From assembly GCF_025244825.1 (NCBI RefSeq), contig NZ_CP104263.1, positions 3,348,001-3,412,000 on the forward strand: a stretch of 64,000 nt of DNA, given 5' to 3'. How positions within the stretch are numbered: the first letter of the stretch is position 1; every line of letters begins with the position of its first letter. This document shows, one piece after another, positions 7,862-16,937 of the stretch. A program made the translations under genes and the position numbers. Under the pieces are notes generated by a model that did not search any database, was not told where the DNA came from, and worked only from the letters and a program-made list of their open reading frames with translations. Source of the DNA: Arthrobacter jinronghuae. Lineage in GTDB: Bacteria > Actinomycetota > Actinomycetes > Actinomycetales > Micrococcaceae.

Positions 7862-8989
7862 ATGGCAGCTGTGAACAGGGTAGGCATTGTCGGTTCGGGC
7901 GCAGCCGGGTTAACGGCGGGCATTCTGCTGGCCGACGCGGGCGTGGACGTGGAAGTGCTGGAGAAGGAAGCGGCACCGTCCCCGCTCGGCTCCGGCATCA
8001 CCCTGCAGGGCAACGCCCTGCGGATCTTCCGGCAGCTCGGCATCTGGGACGAGATTGCCAGCAAGGGCTTCGCCTTCAGCGAGCTCGGCTTCCGCGCACC
8101 GGATCCGGCGGGAACCGTGCTGTCCGTGGTTGACGACGTCCGGACCGGCGGGCCGGACCTGCCCGCCACCCTGGGCATGTACCGGCCGGACCTTACCGAC
8201 GCGCTCAGGCGCCGCGCCGCCGATGCCGGAGTGCGGATCAGCTACGGCAGGCGGCTCAAGGGGGTGGAACAGGACGCTGGTTCAGTCACGGTCATTACCG
8301 ACGACGGCGACCGCCTCACCTATGACCTGCTGATCGGCGCCGACGGGCTGCACTCGACGGTGCGGGCCGCGATCGGGATCACCACCGAACCGGAGCCCAC
8401 CGGGATGGGAATCTGGCGGGCTTTCGTGGACCGGCCGGCCGATGTGGTCCGCACGGATCTGACCTACGGCGGGCCCTGCTACATTGCCGGGTACTGCCCC
8501 ACCGGCCAGGACAGCATGTACGCCTACCTGGTCGAGGACGCCCAGGAGCGCAGGGTGGAGGACGGCCCGAAGATCATGACCGAACTTGCAGCAGCCTACG
8601 GCGGGCCGTGGACGGAGATCCGGGCCAGTCTGGACCACAGTGCGCGGATCAACTACACCCGGTTCACCGCTCACTTGGTGGACGGACCCTGGAACCGCGG
8701 CAGGGCCGTGATTATCGGCGACGCCGCCCACAGCTGCCCGCCCACCATTGCCCAGGGAGCGGCCATGGCCGTCGAAGACGGGGCGGTCCTGGCGGATCTG
8801 TTGACCAGCCGGGGAAAGCTGGATGACTCCCTCTGGGAGTCCTTCACGCAGCGACGGCTGGAACGGGCCCGCACCGTCATCGGGGGATCGGTGCAGCTGG
8901 GACAGTGGATGCTCGAAGGACGGATGCGGGACGCCGACGTGCCGGGCGTGATCGCTAAAGTGGCAGCAACCGTGAGCCAGCCCGCATGA
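7862..8989 (+). CDS. FAD-dependent aromatic-ring monooxygenase
   Basis: 375 aa, ATG at 7862 with AAGGGAG at 7847-7853. The Rossmann FAD motif is GSGAAGLTAGILLADAG at the N-terminus, the family DG motif appears in GADGLHSTVR, and the second FAD motif GDAAHSCPPT is followed by AMAVEDG. It belongs to the group A flavin monooxygenases (p-hydroxybenzoate or 6-hydroxynicotinate hydroxylase relatives) that hydroxylate activated aromatic or pyridine rings with NAD(P)H and oxygen. In this operon it should create the dihydroxylated ring for the dioxygenase. It overlaps the next gene by ATGA. Confidence 0.85.
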   Translation: MAAVNRVGIVGSGAAGLTAGILLADAGVDVEVLEKEAAPSPLGSGITLQGNALRIFRQLGIWDEIASKGFAFSELGFRAPDPAGTVLSVVDDVRTGGPDLPATLGMYRPDLTDALRRRAADAGVRISYGRRLKGVEQDAGSVTVITDDGDRLTYDLLIGADGLHSTVRAAIGITTEPEPTGMGIWRAFVDRPADVVRTDLTYGGPCYIAGYCPTGQDSMYAYLVEDAQERRVEDGPKIMTELAAAYGGPWTEIRASLDHSARINYTRFTAHLVDGPWNRGRAVIIGDAAHSCPPTIAQGAAMAVEDGAVLADLLTSRGKLDDSLWESFTQRRLERARTVIGGSVQLGQWMLEGRMRDADVPGVIAKVAATVSQPA

Positions 8990-10104
8990 CCGGAAAGAAG
9001 TCCCTGCCCGCGGTCGTGGACGTCCACGCCCACGTGGTGCTGCCGGCGCTGCAGGAGTATGTGGCGGCCAGCGCTCCGGCGGAGTTTGCTGCTGCCCAGG
9101 AGCTCGATGCCCGCCGGCAGGGACCCGAATCGGTGAAAATCTCCGGCGCCATGATCCGTGAACGCTGGCCGCGGCTGGTGGACTTGTCCCGGCGGCTCGC
9201 GGACATGGATGCCGCGGGGGTCGACGTGCAGCTGGTCTCGCCCTCACCGTCGCACTATTACTATTTCGCCGGCCCCGAGCTCGGCGGGGAAATCGCCCGC
9301 CGCGCGAACACCGCGGTAATGGAGCTGGTGGCGTCCGCCCCCGACCGGCTTGCGGGACTGGGACTGGTTCCGTTGCAGCACCCGGAGGCCATGGTCGCGG
9401 CACTGGACCACGCGGTGCTCGACTGCGGCCTGCTGGGGGTGGAAATCGGGTCCTACGCCCCCGGATTCGACCGGGTCCCGGGACAGGGGCCGAACGCCGG
9501 GACCGTGGAATTGTCCGACGCACGCCTGGAGCCTTTCTGGGCCCGGGCCGAAGAACTCGGCGCGCTCGTTTTCCTGCACCCTTTCGGATGCTCGCTGGAT
9601 GAGCGGCTGGACCGGTTCTACCTGGCGAATACCGTCTCGCAGCCGGCCGAAAACGCCGTCGCACTCTCCCACCTGATCTTCGCCGGGGTGCTGGACCGGT
9701 ACCCGGAGCTGCGGGTCATCGCGGCGCACGGCGGCGGATACCTGCCCACCACGCTCGGCCGGTCCGACCATGCCTGGCGGGTTCGGCCGGACGCACGCGG
9801 CTGCGCTGCCCCGCCATCGTCGTACATCAGCCGCCTGTGGTTCGACTCGCTCACCCACAGTCCTGCCGAACTGCGCGTACTGGCCGGGGCCGCCGGGGCG
9901 GACCGGATCCTGCTGGGCTCCGACTATCCGTTCGACATGGGCTCGGAAGACCCCGTAGGGGACGTCCGAGCCGCCGGTCTTTCCGTCCGGGAGGAGCAGG
10001 AAATCCTCGGCGGCAATGCCGCAGCCCTCGGTATCCGGGCGGGCCGTGCAGAGGCCGGAGCCAGTGCTGCCGCTTCTAGGGAAGGAATTGAAATCGATGG
10101 TTAA
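8986..10104 (+). CDS. Amidohydrolase family decarboxylase (ACMSD / resorcylate-decarboxylase-like)
   Basis: 372 aa, start coupled to the preceding stop. It has the amidohydrolase-2 layout: DVHAHVV at the N-terminus (metal His-x-His), the HP motif in LVFLHPFGCSLDE, the metal histidine in IAAHGGGYLP and the catalytic aspartate in LLGSDYPFDMG. Relatives include 2-amino-3-carboxymuconate-6-semialdehyde decarboxylase and gamma-resorcylate decarboxylase. It may remove a carboxylate from the substrate or from the ring-fission product. It overlaps the following FAH gene by eight bases. Confidence 0.82.
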   Translation: MTGKKSLPAVVDVHAHVVLPALQEYVAASAPAEFAAAQELDARRQGPESVKISGAMIRERWPRLVDLSRRLADMDAAGVDVQLVSPSPSHYYYFAGPELGGEIARRANTAVMELVASAPDRLAGLGLVPLQHPEAMVAALDHAVLDCGLLGVEIGSYAPGFDRVPGQGPNAGTVELSDARLEPFWARAEELGALVFLHPFGCSLDERLDRFYLANTVSQPAENAVALSHLIFAGVLDRYPELRVIAAHGGGYLPTTLGRSDHAWRVRPDARGCAAPPSSYISRLWFDSLTHSPAELRVLAGAAGADRILLGSDYPFDMGSEDPVGDVRAAGLSVREEQEILGGNAAALGIRAGRAEAGASAAASREGIEIDG

Positions 10105-11101
10105 GCTCGCACGCTGGAACGACGGCGGTGAGGTCCGCTCCGGCTTCATCCATGAGGACCGGGCCTACCGGCTTCCCGCAGGACAGACTGCCAACGACCT
10201 GCTCGAGGCCGGCTTGGACGAGACCCTGGCAACCGCGGACCGGGTCATCGGAGCCGCCTCGTCCGCACCGCTGTCCGCCGTGGTGCTGCTGGCTCCGCTG
10301 GTGCCGGCCACCCTGCGGGACTTTGTTGCCTTCGAGGAACACGTCGAGGGGATGCGGATCAGCATCGACGGTGCACCCGGCGTTATGGAGGAGTGGTATC
10401 AGGCCCCCACTTTCTACTTCAGCAATCCGCACACCATTCGGGCCACGGGTGAAGAGATCCCCATCCCGGCCGGCTGCAGCCAACTGGATTTCGAAACGGA
10501 GGTCGCCGCCGTCGTCGGCCGGGTCCCCGGGAGCAGCGGCAGCAACCTCAGCGCCGCGCAGGCGCAGCAGCACATCTTCGGTTACACGGTCTTCAACGAC
10601 TGGTCCGCCAGGGACCTGCAGCGCCGGGAGATGAAGGTCAGCCTGGGTCCCTGCAAGGGGAAGGACTTCGCCGGCACCCTGGGTCCCTGGATTGTCACTG
10701 CCGACGAGTTCGCTCACCGGCATGACTCCGACGGTTTCCTGGCCCTGCGGATGAGCGTGGACGTCAACGGGTCCCGGGTCGGCGAGGATCTGCTGTCCAA
10801 CATGGGCTGGCCGTTTGCCGAGCTGGTGGCCTACGCCTCGCAGGATTCCCGGGTGCTTCCGGGCGACGTGCTGGGGTCCGGCACCTGCGGCAGCGGCTGC
10901 CTCGCCGAGTTGTGGGGGCGTCTCGGTGATCAGGCGCCGCCGCCCCTGCAGACGGGGGACAGCGTCAGCATGACGGTGGAGGGCATCGGCGCCATCACCA
11001 ACACCGTGGGCACCCGCCGTGAAGCATCCACCCTGGTGCGTGCCCGGCCCCGGCAGCGTCTGCCGCGCAGTTACGACGGCGCCGCGGCGGCGCGGGGCTG
11101 A
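10097..11101 (+). CDS. Second fumarylacetoacetate hydrolase family protein of the catabolic operon
   Basis: 334 aa. The ATG at 10097 is preceded by GGGAAGGA about ten bases upstream and begins MVKLARW. Metal-binding acidic residues lie in DFETEVAAVVGR and VFNDWSARDL, and there is a GTCGSGCLAELWG motif near the C-terminus, a variant of the usual GTPxG loop. It is distinct from the FAH protein at 5836-6810, so the pathway probably has two hydrolytic or isomerase/decarboxylase steps. It is the last gene of the operon and converges on the LysR gene. Confidence 0.85.
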   Translation: MVKLARWNDGGEVRSGFIHEDRAYRLPAGQTANDLLEAGLDETLATADRVIGAASSAPLSAVVLLAPLVPATLRDFVAFEEHVEGMRISIDGAPGVMEEWYQAPTFYFSNPHTIRATGEEIPIPAGCSQLDFETEVAAVVGRVPGSSGSNLSAAQAQQHIFGYTVFNDWSARDLQRREMKVSLGPCKGKDFAGTLGPWIVTADEFAHRHDSDGFLALRMSVDVNGSRVGEDLLSNMGWPFAELVAYASQDSRVLPGDVLGSGTCGSGCLAELWGRLGDQAPPPLQTGDSVSMTVEGIGAITNTVGTRREASTLVRARPRQRLPRSYDGAAAARG

Positions 11102-11150
11102 ACCGTCAGGGCCGCGCCGCCGCGGAGCGGGGCTGAACCGTCAGGGCCGC
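11092..11150. repeat. 24-bp direct repeat at the convergent ends of the FAH and LysR genes
   Basis: GCGGGGCTGAACCGTCAGGG and four further bases occur at 11092-11115 and again at 11127-11150. The first copy holds the FAH stop codon and the second the LysR stop codon, which suggests a small local duplication. No effect on either protein's core is expected. Confidence 0.7.
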
Positions 11151-12097
11151 AGTGTCCCGCCGACCTCCGCCGTGCGGGTCACGACGTTGCTCTCCGGGTG
11201 CCGTTGGGCGCAGGCGCGCTGGACCACGGAACGGAGCCACAGGTTCGCCGGGTCTTCGGCCCGGCTGGGGTGCCAGAACATGGCCTCCACCAGCACGGGT
11301 TCTGTTTCCGCGGGAAATTCAATGATCGAAATCCCTGCTCCCCGCTGGGATTTGAGGGCGAGCATTTTCGGAACCACCGCCACCAGGTCCGTTCCTTCGA
11401 CGAGCAGCGGGAGGGCAAGCAGCCCGGATACCTGCGCGGCGACCCGGCGTTCAACCCCCAGCGTTTCCCAGAAGAGGTCCGCAGGGGTTTTGATCGATGC
11501 ACCGAAGTTACCCACGGCGTGCGGGAGCCTGCCCAGATCCTCCGCACGGAGGGGCTCCGCCAGCACGATGGGATTCCCGGAATCGACCACCGCCACAAAG
11601 CTGTCCCGGAAGACCGCTTTTTTCTCCCCGGGCAGGGAGTACCCGGTGGGTCCCACCATCAGGTCGCAGCGAGTGAAATCGGCCTGGTGCAGGGGCATCG
11701 CATCTCCCGAGACAACGTTCACGCTGACACCGGGTGCCTCGACCTGCAGGATGCGGCGCAGCGGTTCCAGAATCACCGTTGCTGCGTAGTCCGACGCTGC
11801 GATGGTGAACTCGCGGTCGCTGGTGAAGGGATCGAACCTGCTGCGGATGCCGGTGACCCGGTCCAGGCCCTGCAGAGCCTCGTCCACCAGCGGGACCAGG
11901 TCCTGTGCCAGCGGGGTGAGCTCGAAGTGCCTGCCGGAACGGACGAGCAGTTCGTCGTCGAAATAGCGGCGCAGCCGGGAAAGCGCGGCACTTGTAGCCG
12001 GCTGACTCAGCTGCAGGTATTCGGCCGTCCTCGAGACATTGCGCAGCCGGAGCAGGGCCTGAAGCGTCGGCAGGAGGTTCAGATCGATGGACTTCAT
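11141..12097 (-). CDS. LysR family transcriptional regulator
   Basis: 318 aa with the N-terminal winged helix (residues about 1-65, including VSRTAEYLQLSQPATSAALSRLRRYF) and a C-terminal effector domain. The start MKSIDLNLLPTL at 12097 matches the family; an ATG four codons upstream (12109) is possible. It converges on the catabolic operon at 4800-11101 and follows the ABC importer on the same strand 64 bases downstream, so it probably controls one or both. The likely effector is the imported compound or a pathway intermediate. Confidence 0.85.
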   Translation of the reverse strand: MKSIDLNLLPTLQALLRLRNVSRTAEYLQLSQPATSAALSRLRRYFDDELLVRSGRHFELTPLAQDLVPLVDEALQGLDRVTGIRSRFDPFTSDREFTIAASDYAATVILEPLRRILQVEAPGVSVNVVSGDAMPLHQADFTRCDLMVGPTGYSLPGEKKAVFRDSFVAVVDSGNPIVLAEPLRAEDLGRLPHAVGNFGASIKTPADLFWETLGVERRVAAQVSGLLALPLLVEGTDLVAVVPKMLALKSQRGAGISIIEFPAETEPVLVEAMFWHPSRAEDPANLWLRSVVQRACAQRHPESNVVTRTAEVGGTLRP

Positions 12098-12161
12098 GCG
12101 GGACAGCATAGGTGAGCGGCTACCGGCTTCTTCTCGTCGGGGTGGTTGAGCTGCCCTTTCA

Positions 12162-13223
12162 CTACGTCCCTTGGCCCGAACGGCGCCGGCCGAGATAACT
12201 GGACAGCCCGACGGCGACAAGAAGCGCCACGCCGTTAAAGACTTGGTCCACCCAGTTGGCAGCGCCGCTCAGTGTCAGGCCGCTGACGCTGACCGCCACG
12301 AACAGCACCCCGAACACGGTTCCGACAACGTTGAAGCGGCCCGGCAGTATGGCGGTTGCTCCCAGGAAGACGGCTGCCAAAGCAGGGAAAAGCAGGTAGG
12401 TTCCGTTGTCCGCATTGGCCCCGCCCGTTCGTGCCGCAAGGATGACTCCTGCCAGCCCGGCCAGGGTTCCGGAGAGGCAAAAGGCGGTCTGTGTGTACCG
12501 GCGCAGCGGCAGGCCCACCAGGACGGCGGCTCGGTTGTTGGACCCAATGGCGTAGAGGGCGCGGCCGAAGGGAGTATGTGTCAGGAGATACCAGGCCAGG
12601 AAAGCGAGCACTGCCACCACGAACACCACCCGCGGCAGGCCCAGCCAGCTGCTGCTGCCGAACTTCGTGAACGCCGGATCCACGCCGATGATGGCTAGCC
12701 CGCCGGTGTACCACTGGATGAGTCCGCCCAAAAGTGTGGCCATGCCAAGGGTGGAGACGAAGGCGTTCATCCCAAACCGTGCCACAAGCAGCCCGTTTAC
12801 CGCTCCCACAACCGCAGCTACTGCCACTCCGAGCAGGCAGGACAGCCACAGCGGCAGCGAAAAATGCGCCATGGAAGCCGCGGTAACTACGCTGCTCAGG
12901 ACCGCGATACCGCCGACCGAGAAATCAAAGTGACCTGCGACAAGGGGAAATATCAGGGCGAGGGCGACAAGGGTAACGACGGACTGGTTTGCCAGCACCA
13001 CCGAGACGTTGGCTCCGCTGAGAAAGACAGTGGAGCTGGCCGGGAAAACGCCGAAGAAGGCGATGATCAGTACCAGCAGCAGCGGCAGGGCAAAACGTTC
13101 CAGATGCGCGCCCAGAAGCCGGCCTCCCGCACTGCGTTGCGGCCCGGCATGGGAGCTTTCCGGCCCGGCCGGGCCGGCAACTTTGGCCTCCCGGGTCTCG
13201 AGCGGTGTGTGGCTGCTATCCAT
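12162..13223 (-). CDS. CUT2 (ribose-type) ABC transporter permease
   Basis: 353 aa with about nine to ten hydrophobic segments of the RbsC/BPD_transp_2 family, including the PLVAGHFDFSVGGIAVLSSV region and GRALYAIGSNNRAA before the later helices. The ATG at 13223 overlaps the TAA stop of the ATPase gene (TAATG), so translation is coupled. It forms the membrane channel of the importer encoded at 12162-16092. The family is best known for sugars, but CUT2 systems also carry autoinducer-2 and other compounds. The neighbouring genes point to an aromatic-type substrate. Confidence 0.88.
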   Translation of the reverse strand: MDSSHTPLETREAKVAGPAGPESSHAGPQRSAGGRLLGAHLERFALPLLLVLIIAFFGVFPASSTVFLSGANVSVVLANQSVVTLVALALIFPLVAGHFDFSVGGIAVLSSVVTAASMAHFSLPLWLSCLLGVAVAAVVGAVNGLLVARFGMNAFVSTLGMATLLGGLIQWYTGGLAIIGVDPAFTKFGSSSWLGLPRVVFVVAVLAFLAWYLLTHTPFGRALYAIGSNNRAAVLVGLPLRRYTQTAFCLSGTLAGLAGVILAARTGGANADNGTYLLFPALAAVFLGATAILPGRFNVVGTVFGVLFVAVSVSGLTLSGAANWVDQVFNGVALLVAVGLSSYLGRRRSGQGT

Positions 13224-14923
13224 TAGTCTTCTGATCCTTCTTGAGGGGCACGGACGGTGTGGTCTGCGGCCATCACGACAGCGGCAAGCTCGCTGCGTCC
13301 GGTGTCCGCGGGGACAAGATCGGCGACGATACGGCCTTCCACCAGGACCAGGATCCGGTCGCACAGCTCGGCGAGTTCGTCGAGGTCGCTGGAGGCCACC
13401 AGCACTCCGCACCCTTGTGCTGCGATGTCCCGCAGCGACCGGTAGATATCCCGGCGGGAGGTCACATCGACTCCCTGCGTTGGTTCGTCGAGCAGGAGCA
13501 GCCGGGGTTTTCGCCGCAACCAGCGTGCCAGGATCACCTTCTGCTGGTTGCCGCCGGAGAGTCTGCTGATCGGGATTTCTATTCCGTCAGCGCGAACCGA
13601 ATGGTCGGCCAGCAGCCGGTGGGTCTCATCGCGTTCCATCCGCAGGTTCATCACGAGCCTGCGCCAGTAGCGCCCGATGACGGTGGCGGAGGCATTTTCC
13701 CGTACTCCGAGGTCCAGGAAGGCTGCATCCCGGTGGCGGTTTTCGGGTACGAAGACGACGCCGGAACGAACCGCGTCCGCGGGAGAGGACGGTTCATGCG
13801 GCTCTCCGTCCAGGCTCATGCTTCCGCCGCTCAGGGAGGTGTCTCCGAAAATCGCGCGCAGAACGGTAGAGCGGCCTGAACCGGCCAGCCCGGCCAGGCC
13901 CACGATTTCACCGGACGCCACCGAAAGGTTTACGTCACTCAGCGGGTATCTGGAAAGATCCCTGCCTTCGAAGAGGGGGACCCGCACGCCGACTCCCGGG
14001 GCCGACGGCGCCGGAGTTCCCAGGACCGCCTCATCGCTGGCGGGTCCGGCTGGTCCGGCTGATCCGGCGGGTCTGACGGGTCCGGCTGAAAGACCGGAGC
14101 CCGCGGGTCCGGCGCCCGACATCATGTCAACGATGGCAGCGATGGACGTATCAGCCACGGGTCCGCCGCCGGCAACGATGCCGTCGCGGAGCACTGTTAC
14201 GTGGTCTGCAACTTCCTCGATCTCACGGAAACGGTGCGTCACCAGCACGATTGTCTGCCCGTGGTTGGCACGGGAGCGCAGTGCCGCCATCAGTTCCCTG
14301 GACTCGTCCTCAGCGAGAGACGCCGTCGGCTCGTCCAGCAGCAGCGTGTATTCGCTGTCCTGCTGGTCGGCAAGGGCTCGTGCCACGGCCACCATGGTTT
14401 TTTGGCTGGGCCGCAGCGAACCCAATCGGTCGGTTGCCCGGACCGCTATGGCGTAATGCGCAAGCAACCCGTCCACCCGGTTCTGCAATTCGCGCCAACG
14501 GATTCCGTGCAGCGGATTGGTGGGGAAGCCCGCCTCCAACGCGAAATTCTCCGCCACGCTCAGGGAGTCGAACAGGCCAAGATCCTGATGAACAAACCTC
14601 AGTCCGGCGGCACGAGCGCGGCGCGGGGTCATCTGCCGGGCCGGAAGGTTTTCTCCGTGGATGCTGATCGTGCCTGCATCGGCCTGGTAGACGCCGGCGA
14701 GGCACTTGATCAGTGTTGATTTGCCCGACCCGTTGCCCCCGAGCAGCGCATGGATGGTTCCGCCGTTGACCGTCAGGTCCACGCCCGAGAGTGCATTGGC
14801 GCCGGCGAATGACTTCACCAGTCCATAGGCGGCCAAGGCAACGGCTCCCGCTTGGTCATCCGCACGTTCCGTGCCCCCGGCTGCCGCGGGCACGGAACGG
14901 CGGTTTTCGTTGTGAGCAGCCAC
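13223..14923 (-). CDS. CUT2 ABC transporter ATPase with two nucleotide-binding domains
   Basis: About 566 aa, RbsA/MglA type. The first domain has Walker A GGNGSGKST and Walker B LLLDEPTAS; the second has a degenerate A loop GLAGSGRST, the signature LSGGNQQKV and Walker B LLLDEPTQG, as usual for this family. A Gly/Ala/Pro-rich linker of about 30 residues separates the domains and is longer than typical. I chose the GTG at 14923 that overlaps the upstream TAG; a TTG at 14935 is an alternative. It powers the importer with the permease and binding protein. Confidence 0.88.
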   Translation of the reverse strand: MAAHNENRRSVPAAAGGTERADDQAGAVALAAYGLVKSFAGANALSGVDLTVNGGTIHALLGGNGSGKSTLIKCLAGVYQADAGTISIHGENLPARQMTPRRARAAGLRFVHQDLGLFDSLSVAENFALEAGFPTNPLHGIRWRELQNRVDGLLAHYAIAVRATDRLGSLRPSQKTMVAVARALADQQDSEYTLLLDEPTASLAEDESRELMAALRSRANHGQTIVLVTHRFREIEEVADHVTVLRDGIVAGGGPVADTSIAAIVDMMSGAGPAGSGLSAGPVRPAGSAGPAGPASDEAVLGTPAPSAPGVGVRVPLFEGRDLSRYPLSDVNLSVASGEIVGLAGLAGSGRSTVLRAIFGDTSLSGGSMSLDGEPHEPSSPADAVRSGVVFVPENRHRDAAFLDLGVRENASATVIGRYWRRLVMNLRMERDETHRLLADHSVRADGIEIPISRLSGGNQQKVILARWLRRKPRLLLLDEPTQGVDVTSRRDIYRSLRDIAAQGCGVLVASSDLDELAELCDRILVLVEGRIVADLVPADTGRSELAAVVMAADHTVRAPQEGSED

Positions 14924-16092
14924 TACTTGCCCCAAGCCTCCAGATACGCCTGCTTGAAATCAATTTCCGGGTTGTACGTGAAGGAGGTGCCGTCGGCGGG
15001 CATATTGGTTTCCGCGTCCACCACCTGGAGCCCAACGCCGGAGGCGGCAATCTCCTGATCAGCCAGCAGCCTCAGCGCGGTGTCCACACCGGACCAGCCG
15101 TCCCACTCCAGGCTGAAGGTAACGGATGCGTCCTGGCCTTCGCCTGCCGCAATCAGGTCCAGGTTGCTGCGTTGACCGAAGGTGCCGATGACGGCCAGAT
15201 CGTCGGAACGCTGGGAAGACACAATGGCCTGCGAGAGACCTGCCAGGAACCAGCCGTCCAGCGGAACGGAGATGGCGTTGGCATCCGGCGCCTGGAGCAG
15301 GGCGGTGGAGAGCTTCTGTGCCATGGTGCCGCTCGCCGCGTCCCGGTTGCTCAGCTGCAGTGTTCCCACGACTTCGCAGGTGTCACAGTCCGCAAGGGCG
15401 GCGTTCAGGCCGTCGCTGATCCAGGGTCCGAACCTAGCGTCGGCGAACGTCACTTCCAGCAGCTTCAGATCGCCGTCGGTCTGGCCTATCAGCCAGTCTG
15501 CCTGCAATTTACCGACCATGTTCCACCACTGCTCGTTGTCCAGTCCGTCCAGCTTCTTGGTTATGCCGGAGTACAGCGGCTCGCCGCCGTCGATGTCACA
15601 GTCGTTGGCACCGACCCCGACCGTAGTGATTCCTGCCGCACGGGCTTCCTCGAGGGGTCCCTGGAAACTGGAGCAGTCCTGGCCCATCACAAGGATCACG
15701 TCCGCGTCGGCGCCCACACCCTGACGGATGCAGCTGGCCCAGCCGTTGGGATTGAGTTGGCCGTCGCAGATGTTGCTTTGCCAGCCGATCGCTTCCGCCG
15801 CATCCGCCGCAGCTTGGGAAGGTGTCGAGCAGGTGACCTGGGACTGTCCGCAGGAGACAATCCAGACCGTGAGGTCTTCGGGGACTGGAACCGATTCGGT
15901 GGGCGGGGTGCCGACCGTACCCTCATAGGCGGCGGCCAACGCGTCGGTGCTCCCGGAGGTTGCTGCCGAAGCGGATTCTGCGTCAGCGGGTTCATCCTCT
16001 GCAGTTGCCGTACTGCAGGATGCCAGAGCGAGGCTGGCAATCAGCAAGGCGCTGAGTGCGCCGGCCTTCATTCTCGGCTTCATGCTTCTCAT
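14923..16092 (-). CDS. Substrate-binding lipoprotein of the CUT2 ABC importer
   Basis: 389 aa. The signal peptide ends in the lipobox LALAS-C with the lipidated cysteine at residue 26. The mature part is a periplasmic-binding-protein type I fold beginning TVWIVSCGQSQ. It contains four to six extra cysteines (for example in SNICDGQL, GQDCSSF and DCDTCEV), which is unusual for sugar-binding relatives and may form disulphides. The start at 16092 follows GGAGA with four bases between. It is the first gene of the importer operon, 26 bases downstream of a 20-bp palindrome. Confidence 0.85.
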   Translation of the reverse strand: MRSMKPRMKAGALSALLIASLALASCSTATAEDEPADAESASAATSGSTDALAAAYEGTVGTPPTESVPVPEDLTVWIVSCGQSQVTCSTPSQAAADAAEAIGWQSNICDGQLNPNGWASCIRQGVGADADVILVMGQDCSSFQGPLEEARAAGITTVGVGANDCDIDGGEPLYSGITKKLDGLDNEQWWNMVGKLQADWLIGQTDGDLKLLEVTFADARFGPWISDGLNAALADCDTCEVVGTLQLSNRDAASGTMAQKLSTALLQAPDANAISVPLDGWFLAGLSQAIVSSQRSDDLAVIGTFGQRSNLDLIAAGEGQDASVTFSLEWDGWSGVDTALRLLADQEIAASGVGLQVVDAETNMPADGTSFTYNPEIDFKQAYLEAWGK

Positions 16093-16118
16093 CGGGTCTC
16101 CATTGACAGTCAAAGTTG

Positions 16119-16138
16119 AACGTGACGTACATCACGTT
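16119..16138 (-). promoter_or_regulatory. 20-bp perfect palindrome upstream of the importer operon
   Basis: Arms AACGTGA (16119-16125) and TCACGTT (16132-16138) flank the six bases CGTACA. It lies in the leader of the binding-protein gene, 27-46 bases before its start. This is the form expected for a dimeric repressor of the LacI or GntR type. No such repressor is encoded in the immediate neighbourhood, where the only regulator is LysR. The remaining 16140-16341 gap shows nothing else I can support. Confidence 0.55.
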
Positions 16139-16341
16139 GCAACAAACTGTGAAGGAGCCGGACTATGTGAGGAAGAGAGTAATTGGGATACCTCGTATTT
16201 GCGAAACGGATAACCACGTGTGTGTGCCTGGCTAAGGAACACCTGGGCCGGCTGTTAACCAGAGACTCTGCGGGTATCCAGAAACGCTGCGGGGGATGGA
16301 AACCAGGAACTGAGGCAGGACTGGCTGCAGTCTTCCAATCG

Positions 16342-16899
16342 CTAGAGCGGGTCTCCGCCAGAGATCCCAGGCCAGCCCAGGGCCAAATACATCTCCGGTA
16401 CTCCGGCATACTCCCGGTCCAACCCGGGAAAATGCTGCAGCCCGGCGGCGAGGGCGGTCCGCTGGGAACCGGTGTTCGTCGTCGTCGTGCGGGCCAGGAC
16501 CGGCAGCTCCGGCAGCAGCTTCCGGCCGCGCCGGACCGCTTCCGTTGCTCCCTCTGTCGCGTAGCCCCGGCCCCAGACCGCCGGGTCGTAGCGGTAATAC
16601 AGGTTGAGGATGGTCCGGCCGTCCACCACGGCGCGCTGCAGTCCGGTGAAACCGACGACGATCTCCGGGGCCTCGTGTTCGACCACCGCCCAGTAGCCGA
16701 AGCCCTCCCGGTCCCAGTGGTCCAGGAAATCCTGCAGGCTCCGTGCCACGGATTCCACGGTGGGGCTATGCGGATTGTGCCGGTTGGTCCGGGGGTCCGT
16801 ATGGATCCGGATGGCGACATCGTAGTCCGAACGTTCGAGGCGGCGCAGCAGCAGCCGCTCGGTGCTCACGGGGGTCCAGTCGCTCGGATCTTGGCGCAT
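16342..16899 (-). CDS. GNAT acetyltransferase, RimJ/RimL type
   Basis: 185 aa. The N-terminal TERLLLRRLERSDYD and later AVWGRGYATEGATEAV (acetyl-CoA binding) are typical of the GNAT group that includes ribosomal-protein acetyltransferases and many small-molecule enzymes. The usual C-terminal NxxSxxVxEKxGF segment is changed to TNTGSQRTALAAGLQ, so substrate is uncertain. It lies upstream of the importer operon on the same strand with a gap of about 250 bases and is probably separate. Confidence 0.82.
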   Translation of the reverse strand: MRQDPSDWTPVSTERLLLRRLERSDYDVAIRIHTDPRTNRHNPHSPTVESVARSLQDFLDHWDREGFGYWAVVEHEAPEIVVGFTGLQRAVVDGRTILNLYYRYDPAVWGRGYATEGATEAVRRGRKLLPELPVLARTTTTNTGSQRTALAAGLQHFPGLDREYAGVPEMYLALGWPGISGGDPL

Positions 16900-16937
16900 G
16901 CGCCCATCCTAAGCGGGGCCTCCCCCGGTTTCGTTCA

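Noticed and set aside
14791..16119. A 442-codon plus-strand frame opposite the CUT2 binding-protein gene
   Set aside because: Antisense artefact; the minus strand has a clear lipoprotein signal and binding fold.
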